From CAMYLR01 sp039590215 (GTDB taxonomy: Bacteria; Gemmatimonadota; Gemmatimonadetes; JACCXV01; JAHWKZ01), in assembly GCA_039590215.1 (NCBI GenBank), contig JBDHFX010000028.1:1-21197 (forward strand): a stretch of 21,197 nt of DNA, written 5' to 3'. Under the pieces are notes generated by a model, which saw nothing but the letters and a program-made list of their open reading frames with translations, was not told where the DNA came from and did not search any database. Made by a program: the position numbers and the translations under genes. Below are positions 1 to 5,714 of this stretch, piece by piece; the stretch's first letter is position 1, and the number at the start of each line of letters is the position of its first letter.

Positions 1-237
1 CTTGGCCGCCTTCAACAGCCGTTCAATGTTCTCGACTGTCCCGTTCTCCTCCACGCTCGCGCCTACAGCACCGTAAGCGACCCCGTCCGGATGGAGGAAA
101 TCGTTCTGGGGATCCGTGATTACCAGGGCCGTACTGGCATCGATCTCCATGCTCGTCTCTGGCAACTGGGCGTGCCCCGTGCTAGCCACAAACAAGCTCA
201 CGAGGAACAGGCTCAGAGCGACCCGACGGTTGATCAT
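1..237 (-). CDS. Exported isochorismatase-like cysteine hydrolase, N-terminal part (cut by window edge)
   Basis: The minus strand reads in frame from an ATG at 237 to the window edge, giving 79 residues with no stop. Residues 1-24 form a signal peptide (basic start, hydrophobic core, cleavage near GHA-Q). Residues 38-47 read ALVITDPQND, the first conserved block of the isochorismatase/cysteine hydrolase superfamily. Asp42 would be the catalytic Asp; the catalytic Lys and Cys lie beyond the edge. An AAGGAG ribosome site sits about 7 bases before the ATG. Family members hydrolyse C-N or similar bonds in small amides, and the substrate cannot be told from this fragment. Most family members are cytoplasmic, so a clear signal peptide is slightly unusual and points to a periplasmic role. 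Confidence 0.85.
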   Translation of the reverse strand, partial: MINRRVALSLFLVSLFVASTGHAQLPETSMEIDASTALVITDPQNDFLHPDGVAYGAVGASVEENGTVENIERLLKAAK

Positions 238-660
238 TCCAACTCCTTTTTGAGAGGTTTCTTCTGTCTCACGTGTGGGGTAAGCAACCCCTTCTACCCG
301 GGAACGACCGCGGCTCCAATGGAATTCCCGGCTACTGCCGGCGAACTGGAAAGGTTACGGCCTAAGACTTTGCCATAACAACGAAAGAGCCCGGATTGCT
401 TGCGGTGGTCCAGGCTCTTTCTCTGACACGCAGGTCCCTTCACTGTCCGTGCAACGCAGCTTGCTGTGCCATGCTCAGCTAGACCGCTCATTCCAGCCAA
501 ACCGTGCCACTGCAAGCTCTGCCTGTCATCTTTAGTATACCGACCTTCCTTGATCGGAGCAATTCTCTCTCTAGCGACTGATGACTACTAATGGTTAGAT
601 GGTTGAAAGTCGGCGATCGTCTGCGCGCATCACATCTCCTAGCGAATTGCCGTATACTTT
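238..660. other. Intergenic region, mostly featureless
   Basis: No convincing gene is visible on either strand; the open frames here have no recognisable protein character. One imperfect terminator-like hairpin is present: AAAGAGCC at 384-391 pairs with GGCTCTTT at 413-420 around a 21-base loop, with no real T tract beyond the stem. The region should contain the promoter for the leftward hydrolase gene, but I could not pick out a good -35/-10 pair. A TATACT hexamer at 653-658 is a good -10 candidate for the RNA downstream. Confidence 0.4.
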
Positions 661-664
661 GTAG

Positions 665-812
665 TAGCAGGGACGCGTTCTTTAAGAGTTGGTGACGACT
701 GACCGGCGGGGGAATGCGCCGGTAGCTCGACTGATAGAGCCGCGCGCCCCCGCTAAAGAGACTTTCGTAGAGTTACTCATAGAAGGGCTGCCATGATCTG
801 GCAGCCTTTTTT
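665..812 (+). ncRNA. Candidate small structured RNA ending at an intrinsic terminator
   Basis: A TATACT -10-like hexamer (653-658) is followed by a strong hairpin. GCGGGGG at 706-712 pairs with CCCCCGC at 747-753, enclosing an inner GCTC/GAGC stem (725-728 with 737-740). Downstream lies a textbook intrinsic terminator at 786-812. There is no protein-coding frame of note between them. The inner hairpin resembles a tRNA D-arm, but T-arm, anticodon arm and CCA are missing, so this is not a tRNA. A transcript of about 148 bases is inferred. The start is uncertain because no clear -35 element is seen. Confidence 0.4.
786..812 (+). terminator. Intrinsic terminator
   Basis: GGCTGCC (786-792) pairs perfectly with GGCAGCC (800-806) around a 7-base loop and is followed at once by six T residues. 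It ends whatever is transcribed from the region just upstream and insulates the next promoter at 836. Confidence 0.85.
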
Positions 813-835
813 GTTTGGGGATAGAGCGCCCCCGG

Positions 836-864
836 TTGACCGACTACTACGCCCGTGATAGCAT
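836..864 (+). promoter_or_regulatory. Sigma-70-type promoter for the riboswitch transcript
   Basis: TTGACC (836-841) and TAGCAT (859-864) are separated by exactly 17 bases. Transcription would start near 871, just before the riboswitch aptamer. The position between an upstream terminator and the aptamer supports the call. Confidence 0.55.
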
Positions 865-871
865 CACATAT

Positions 872-968
872 GTAGACGGCCTTGAAAAAGGCAAACCTGG
901 CGAAAGCCCGGGGACGCAAAGCTGCGGATCCTCGGCTCCTCCGCGACGGCTGATCAGCGCCACGAAGG
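872..968 (+). promoter_or_regulatory. c-di-GMP-I (GEMM) riboswitch aptamer
   Basis: The conserved GEMM-I core is present in order. GGCAAACC (890-897) is followed by a short stem capped by a GAAA tetraloop (902-905), then GGGACGCAAAGC (911-922). A second stem follows, GCGGA (924-928) with TCCGC (940-944), then a third small hairpin ending about 960 with GGCT/AGC-type pairing. By comparison with the Vc2 aptamer as I remember it, the ligand-contacting G (G20) corresponds to G890. That favours c-di-GMP over the cGAMP-sensing variant, which carries A there. No T-tract terminator is seen between the aptamer and the ATG at 1039, so control of translation or RNA stability is more likely than termination. 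Outer-stem limits are approximate. Confidence 0.85.
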
Positions 969-1038
969 ACCGCAAGATCGCCCAGTTGCCGAAAAGGCAC
1001 CGCCCATCACTTTCCGATTATCAGTTCAGGAGGCGACG

Positions 1039-1602
1039 ATGTTTCGTAGCCATCAAGTTGCGCTGGCTGCACTTCTGTTCGCGTACGCCGGACCCGCGAC
1101 GCTGAGTGCACAGCAGGGAGAGTACACTTCAGAAGTGGATGCACAGATCCAGAGCGCGATGAGCGCTGGCCCGGCATCCGTTTCGGCGGACGCGACGATC
1201 AAGGATTGGGGAATGAACGTGCTGAGGGAAGGCACCAACGAGTGGACGTGCCTTCCGGATCAGCCGGACAAGCCAGGGAATAGCCCGTGGTGCATTACGG
1301 CCGCGTGGGAAAACTTCCTGAACGCGTACGTCAACAACATCGAGCCGACGTACACGGAGATCGGCTTCGCGTACATGCTTCAGGGTGACACCCCGGTGAG
1401 CAACAGCGATCCCTATGCAACCGAGCCGACGGGGCCAGAAGATTGGGTCACCGACCTTGGTCCGCACCTCATGATCCTCCAGCCGGATGCTTCGTTGTTG
1501 GAGAGCATCTCGACCGACCACTTGAATGGCGGACCGTGGGTCATGTGGCCCGATACCCCCTACGCGCACATCATGATCCCGCTGGAGAGCCGAGGCCAGT
1601 AG
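1039..1602 (+). CDS. Secreted protein of unknown function under riboswitch control
   Basis: This 187-residue protein has a signal peptide (residues 1 to about 24, cleavage near LSA-Q) and an AGGAGG ribosome site 6 bases before the ATG. The mature part has two cysteines in a short segment (WTC and PWC, about residues 70-84) that could form a disulfide. A conserved-looking C-terminal block follows, with GPHLMI, GGPWVMW and PYAHIMIP. I recognise the style of a widespread family of bacterial hypothetical proteins with this ending, but know of no function. It lies directly downstream of the c-di-GMP-I riboswitch, so its expression should follow c-di-GMP level. That suggests a surface, biofilm or motility-related role, which is inference only. 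Confidence 0.85.
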   Translation: MFRSHQVALAALLFAYAGPATLSAQQGEYTSEVDAQIQSAMSAGPASVSADATIKDWGMNVLREGTNEWTCLPDQPDKPGNSPWCITAAWENFLNAYVNNIEPTYTEIGFAYMLQGDTPVSNSDPYATEPTGPEDWVTDLGPHLMILQPDASLLESISTDHLNGGPWVMWPDTPYAHIMIPLESRGQ

Positions 1603-1667
1603 CTGGTGAGCGATCGCACAGTAAGGTAAGAAGAGGCAGCACTTCGTCTCGATTATTCGGTCGCAGT

Positions 1668-1712
1668 CTGATAAGCGTGAGGTCGGTAGTTCAACTCCAC
1701 CCAGGCCCACCA
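1668..1712 (+). pseudogene. tRNA-Ile(GAT) 3'-half fragment
   Basis: The segment runs from the anticodon loop CTGATAA (1668-1674, anticodon GAT) through the 3' anticodon stem, variable loop, T-arm (TTCAACT loop) and 3' acceptor strand to CCCACCA (1706-1712). The spacing from the first anticodon base to CCA is 43 bases, exactly as in an intact tRNA. The T-stem has one mismatch. There is no D-arm or 5' acceptor strand upstream, and the bases before the loop do not pair with GCGTG. It is therefore a 3' half only, the pattern left when an integrative element recombines at a tRNA anticodon loop. Confidence 0.7.
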
Positions 1713-1714
1713 CG

Positions 1715-1742
1715 AGGAAGCCCCTTCACGGAGGGGCTTCCT
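1715..1742 (+). terminator. Hairpin terminator after the tRNA fragment
   Basis: AGGAAGCCCC (1715-1724) pairs perfectly with GGGGCTTCCT (1733-1742) around an 8-base loop. The T tract is short. It begins 3 bases after the tRNA CCA end, as expected for a native tRNA terminator carried along with the fragment. It may also end the transcript of the gene at 1039-1602. Confidence 0.6.
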
Positions 1743-1806
1743 TGGGTTAGGAGACTGGTAGTCCGATGGGGCTTGAGAGGCGCGGTAACAAAGACGGTTG
1801 CAAGCG

Positions 1807-1848
1807 CCGATAATCCCGCCACCAGTTCGAGTCCGGCGCCGTCCACCA
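1807..1848 (+). pseudogene. Second, degenerate tRNA-like 3' fragment
   Basis: CCGATAA (1807-1813) resembles an Ile-type anticodon loop. About 12 bases later comes AGTTCGAGTCC, a T-loop signature, and the segment ends in ACCA (1845-1848). It is 3 bases shorter than an intact 3' half and its T-stem pairs poorly. The bases before both fragments are alike (CGGT, then C or T, then GCA), and both end in CCACCACG, so the two may be diverged copies of one sequence. Much less certain than the fragment at 1668. Confidence 0.35.
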
Positions 1849-1905
1849 CGTCCAAGTAACGGTGATATATTGGATCGACGTCGTTAACACTCACTCATCC
1901 TATCA

Positions 1906-2293
1906 GAATCTAACGCTCACCTGGTGGAGGCTGGCTACACCAACGTACGACGCTATCAGCTAAGGATTCCGATTTGGCGTGGCTTGGGTGGGGTGACGGA
2001 GACCGAACTCGAAGGCGTTCAGTATGCCGTCAGCAAAGACCAAACAGCAGACACTTCAGAACGCGCGTAACCTACCGCAGAGTAGGGTTGAGTTGGGGAA
2101 GGGAGGAAAAGAAGTAAGAGAGGCCAAGGAAGATGGGCGGTTGCCGATGGAAGATCATAACACACGTATCATTGTGTTCGGGCGAAACGGCGCCCAGGCC
2201 AGACCAGCAGCTGAAGCCTTGGCGAAGAATGCCTTCCACAACGTGTCGTATTTCCCTGGTACCTTTGAGCAATTGCGAACAGCCCTGAAATAG
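1906..2293 (+). pseudogene. Rhodanese-like protein remnant, frameshifted
   Basis: Two pieces of one protein lie in different frames. The first (about 1906-2050) includes GYTNVRRYQLRIPIWRGLGG, a typical rhodanese-family linker, and runs into TAA at 2068. The second (from about 2054 to TAG at 2291-2293) carries ARNLPQSRVELGKGG, the stretch LPMEDHNTRIIVFG, and a C-terminal NAFHNVSYFPGTFEQLRTAL. The join lacks the usual residues between DQTA and TLxxARN, so a small deletion with frameshift is inferred. In the second domain the position of the rhodanese active-site Cys is Gly (FGRNGAQAR), so that domain was probably not a sulfurtransferase even when intact. The start of the gene is missing. A short protein could begin at the ATG at 2024, but it would lack most of the fold. 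Confidence 0.75.
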
Positions 2294-2374
2294 TGTGACC
2301 ACCGGAGGCGGCTGCCCGGTACGCCTGGATGCTTCAGTCCAAGTCTTCAACGGGGACGTAAAGAGGTGGAACCC

Positions 2375-4069
2375 ATGATTCAAGGACCTTTCGTTCGCAC
2401 GTTCGTGGTTGTCACGGTGGTCTGGCTGCTCGTGCCAGCGCCCGCGGTCGTAGGCCAAACGGACGCGGCCGCCTATTACCGTGATAGCGAGGCGCTCGAG
2501 GCGCTGATCGCGGCGGGCGAAATGCGCTCCGCCTACGAGTTGGTCCAGACCCTCAACGCGCGAAACCCGGACGACTCTTTGCAGTGGTGGACCCAGGGCC
2601 GTTTGGCTGCCCGCCTGGAGCTCTGGGACGCGGCAGCAGACGGGTTCGAAGCCGTGACAGCGCGCCGAATCGCTGAAGCCCATGCTCGAGCCGGACGGAA
2701 AGGGGCCGCTCTGGATTGGCTCGAGCGCTCGCTCGAGCTGGGTTTGGATCAAAGGTTCGAGCTGATAGATAATCCGGCGTTTGCGGCGTACATGGACGAC
2801 GCGCGTTTCGTCCGCATCACTGGCTTGGCGCCCCAGGACATGGCGGACCGGGCGGCACGGTGGCGCTTCGACATCGATTTCCTGACGGCCGAGGCCCGGC
2901 GCCTGCATGCCGACCCCCGGCGTCCTGCCGAAGGCGCGCGCTTTTCATCCGCCGCCGAAGCCCTGAAGGACCAGGTCGTCGCCCTTACCGATACCGAGAT
3001 GATGATGGGCGTCCAGCGCCTGGTCGTCCTGCTCGGCGATGGCCACAGCTATGTATCGGTGGGCGATCTGCACGACAAGGGTCGCCAGCCAGCCGACGTC
3101 GACGACCGTACACTGCCTGTGTTCTTCCATCCCTTTGGGGACGACGTCTACATCATCGATGGCCAGCAAGAGGGCGCCGCCCTGATCGGAGGGCGCGTCG
3201 TCTCCTTTGGGGATGTGCCGATCCTCGATTTCATCGACAGAGTCGATCCCTACCTGCACAAGGACAACCCCGAGAGCTGGAAGTTCATCGGCGCGCAATT
3301 CGCGTTTCGGAAGCTGGCGCTGCACGAGGTCGTGGGGACCGCCTCCGGGCTCGGCGTCCCGGTTATGGTTGAGTTCACCGACGGGCGTCGTGAGTTGCGG
3401 GTCCTGCCCGGCGGAGACTACGACTTTCCGCGCAAACTGCGACCGATGCCTGGTCAAGCTGCCGTGCCCATGTTTCTGGAGAACGTCGATACGGTCTATT
3501 GGGGCAGGTCCTTGCCCGCGCATCAGGCTCACTACGTACAAATCAACAACTTTCGCGACGCGGAAGAAGGCGAAACCCTGGAAGAATTCGCCACACGAGT
3601 GGTGGACGAAGCGCTGGCCGGCAACGCTGACAACCTGATCGTCGACCTCCGGCTCAACAACGGCGGCAGCAATTTTCTCTGCGACGGGCTTCTTCGGGAC
3701 CTCCTCCGGTTCCAGTTCGCAGGTGCGGACCACCGCATCCTCGTGATCACCCGGCACGAGACTTTCTCGGCGGCGCAAAACTGCAGCACCCGAATCGAGG
3801 CCGTAACGGACGCTGTGTTCGTAGGCGAACCGTCCGCCTCACGTCCCAATTTCACGGGCGAGGAGACCCAGACCGTTCTCCCCTACAGCGGCTTGATCGT
3901 CTCGATCTCGAACCGCTACTGGCAGGACTCGCAGCCCTGGGACAACCGCCCGTGGATCCCGATGGACATCCCCGCGCCGCTCACCTTCGAGGCCTACGCC
4001 GCTGGTAGGGATCCGGCGCTCGAGACGATCTTCACGGTGATCAACGCGGACGAGGGTGGAATCCCGTAG
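2375..4069 (+). CDS. Exported TPR-like/S41-family peptidase
   Basis: The protein has 564 residues from the ATG at 2375, which follows an AAAGAGG ribosome site; an in-frame GTG at 2366 is too close to that site. Residues 1-28 are a signal peptide. Residues 30 to about 145 are helical and TPR-like (AGRKGAALDWLERSLELG). The rest is an S41-type peptidase domain with GDGHS at 221-225, LIVDLRLNNGGS near 421-432, the presumed nucleophile Ser465 in TFSAAQN, and GEPS near 485-488. The residue 25 positions after Ser465, where CtpA/Tsp proteases carry the base Lys, is Arg. GDGHS offers a His, so a tricorn/IRBP-like His-Ser mechanism is more plausible than a Ser-Lys dyad. Probably periplasmic. A paralog lies at 14728-16374. 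Confidence 0.85.
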   Translation: MIQGPFVRTFVVVTVVWLLVPAPAVVGQTDAAAYYRDSEALEALIAAGEMRSAYELVQTLNARNPDDSLQWWTQGRLAARLELWDAAADGFEAVTARRIAEAHARAGRKGAALDWLERSLELGLDQRFELIDNPAFAAYMDDARFVRITGLAPQDMADRAARWRFDIDFLTAEARRLHADPRRPAEGARFSSAAEALKDQVVALTDTEMMMGVQRLVVLLGDGHSYVSVGDLHDKGRQPADVDDRTLPVFFHPFGDDVYIIDGQQEGAALIGGRVVSFGDVPILDFIDRVDPYLHKDNPESWKFIGAQFAFRKLALHEVVGTASGLGVPVMVEFTDGRRELRVLPGGDYDFPRKLRPMPGQAAVPMFLENVDTVYWGRSLPAHQAHYVQINNFRDAEEGETLEEFATRVVDEALAGNADNLIVDLRLNNGGSNFLCDGLLRDLLRFQFAGADHRILVITRHETFSAAQNCSTRIEAVTDAVFVGEPSASRPNFTGEETQTVLPYSGLIVSISNRYWQDSQPWDNRPWIPMDIPAPLTFEAYAAGRDPALETIFTVINADEGGIP

Positions 4070-4123
4070 CCCGGAGCGGTCCTTGCAACTTTTGGTGGTT
4101 GTGATGAAAGTCCAAATCAGCAG

Positions 4124-5356
4124 ATGAAGCGATTGAGTAAAAGGATTCTTGCTTGGGTTGTCCGCATTGGGACGGACCCCAATGACGATGATGACATCCG
4201 GCTGCGGAAATCGTTACTGGTGGTTTGTGCCATTTCGTTTGTGTTTGCTGGGGCGGCCTGGAGTCTGATGTATATCCAGTTTGGAGAGCCGTTGGCGGGG
4301 ATGATTCCGCTTTCCTACGCCGTCATATCACTGCTCAGCATTTTCCACTTTGGGCTGACCCGTCGGTATCACTTCTTTCGTTTCAGCCAACTTATGCTAA
4401 TCCTGCTGCTCCCCTTCTTTCTGATGGTAACGTTGGGCGGGTTCGTCAACGGTAGCGCCGTCATTTTATGGGCGCTGGTCTGCCCCTTGGGTGCGCTGCT
4501 CTTCGATGAGCCCCGCCATGCTCCACGCTGGTTTCTGGCCTTTCTCAGCCTCGTTGTTGTCAGCGGTTTGTTACAACCCTATGTGGGCTTCACCAACAAT
4601 CTGTCATCCGGGATCGTGATCTTCTTTTTTGTTATCAACCTCATCGGGGTTGGCTCGGTCGTTTTCCTGATGGTTTTCTATTTCGTCGGTGAAAAAAACA
4701 TGTTTCAAGAGAAATCCGAGGCACTGTTATTGAATATCCTGCCGAAAGAGATTGTGGCCATTTTGAAAGACGCGCCACGCACCATCGCCGATCATTTTGA
4801 AGACGCGAGCATCTTGTTTGCCGATGTAGTTGATTTCACGTTCTTGTCAGAAACGATGACGCCGACAGAACTAGTGGAGCTGCTCAACGAGGTGTTCTCG
4901 CAGTTTGATTTGCTGGTGGAGAAGTATGGACTGGAGAAGATAAAAACCATTGGTGACTGTTACATGGTGGCTTCTGGCGCACCGCGTCCACGCGCTGACC
5001 ACGCGCGAGTGCTCATCGCTACGGCTCTGGAGATGCGCGACTATGTGAGCCAGCATGAATTTTTGGGGCGCAAATTGACGTTTCGCATGGGCCTGAATTC
5101 CGGGCCGGTGGTGGCCGGCGTAATTGGCCGCAAGAAGTTTATCTACGATTTATGGGGCGACGCGGTAAACACGGCCAGCCGCATGGAGTCCAATGGGCAG
5201 GGGGGGGTTATCCAGATTACCCGTGCCACGTATGAGTTGGTCAAGGACGACTTTGTGTGTGAACCGCGTGGGATGGTGAATGTGAAAGGCAAAGGCGAGA
5301 TGGAGGTGTGGTCTGTAACTGGACAGAGGGACTCCCGATCATTCTTGCCGAGTTAG
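4124..5356 (+). CDS. Membrane class III adenylate cyclase
   Basis: This 410-residue protein makes cAMP from ATP. Six hydrophobic segments fill residues 30-190, followed by a short linker and a complete class III catalytic domain (about 225-400). Metal-binding Asp234 (ILFADVVDF) and Asp278 (KTIGDCYM), purine-selecting Lys274 and Asp342 (FIYDLWGD), and transition-state Asn349 and Arg353 (NTASR) are all visible. The Lys/Asp pair specifies adenine rather than guanine. The N-terminal domain is a membrane sensor of unknown signal. The gene is visibly AT-richer, with more TTT, TTG and GTT codons than its neighbours, which suggests acquisition from another genome. The ribosome site is weak. The next plus-strand gene encodes a TolB/TPR protein of a type often fused to such cyclases. 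Confidence 0.93.
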   Translation: MKRLSKRILAWVVRIGTDPNDDDDIRLRKSLLVVCAISFVFAGAAWSLMYIQFGEPLAGMIPLSYAVISLLSIFHFGLTRRYHFFRFSQLMLILLLPFFLMVTLGGFVNGSAVILWALVCPLGALLFDEPRHAPRWFLAFLSLVVVSGLLQPYVGFTNNLSSGIVIFFFVINLIGVGSVVFLMVFYFVGEKNMFQEKSEALLLNILPKEIVAILKDAPRTIADHFEDASILFADVVDFTFLSETMTPTELVELLNEVFSQFDLLVEKYGLEKIKTIGDCYMVASGAPRPRADHARVLIATALEMRDYVSQHEFLGRKLTFRMGLNSGPVVAGVIGRKKFIYDLWGDAVNTASRMESNGQGGVIQITRATYELVKDDFVCEPRGMVNVKGKGEMEVWSVTGQRDSRSFLPS

Positions 5357-5560
5357 ACCCAGCCGAAGCGAACTAGCGTCCGGTTAGCCCGCCAGGCAAA
5401 GAGTCCGGCCAGGGTTATAAGCGCAAGGGTTACCGGGGCACTGAATCGAGCCGCAAGACCCTCCGGTGCAGCTTGGTCCGGGCGAGTGGCAGCAATCAGC
5501 CCATCGATTTTCGGCTGCAGCCCCAGGTGAATGCGACGCGTTTCAGCCAGGCCTGGACGG
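5353..5560 (-). pseudogene. Possible C-terminal remnant of a small membrane protein
   Basis: On the minus strand an open frame ends at 5353-5355, touching the stop of the cyclase gene. Its last 60 residues look protein-like: an amphipathic stretch (HLGLQPKIDGLIAAT), a short loop, then a hydrophobic helix (APVTLALITLAGLFAW) and a basic tail. Upstream in the same frame the sequence loses protein character and no plausible start or ribosome site is seen. I read it as a decayed gene end, perhaps of a DUF4149-like membrane protein, with low certainty. Otherwise 5357-5714 holds no recognisable gene. Confidence 0.3.
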
Positions 5561-5714
5561 CTGGGAGGTTCTGAGGACGCGTAACGAAAACGGTAAGAAG
5601 GCTCGTTTAGACACGTCAGTCTGCCACTGAGTAGACAGAGAGACCACCGTTGAACCATACTGGTAGCCTTGTCCGTCTCTTGGGTACTCGATCCCCGAAT
5701 CACGAAGTGCTGAC

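Noticed and set aside
91..378. Plus-strand open frame of 95 codons
   Set aside because: It lies antisense to the isochorismatase-like gene, whose signal peptide, motif and ribosome site are clear.
706..753. Possible tRNA gene with a D-arm
   Set aside because: No anticodon arm, T-arm or CCA follows. The sequence folds better as one long hairpin and the D-loop lacks the conserved GG.
1129..1713. Minus-strand open frame of 194 codons
   Set aside because: It is antisense to the secreted protein gene and to the tRNA fragment, with no protein motif; typical of high-GC shadow frames.
2072..2908. Minus-strand open frame of 278 codons
   Set aside because: It overlaps the rhodanese remnant and the S41 gene on the other strand and shows no recognisable domain.
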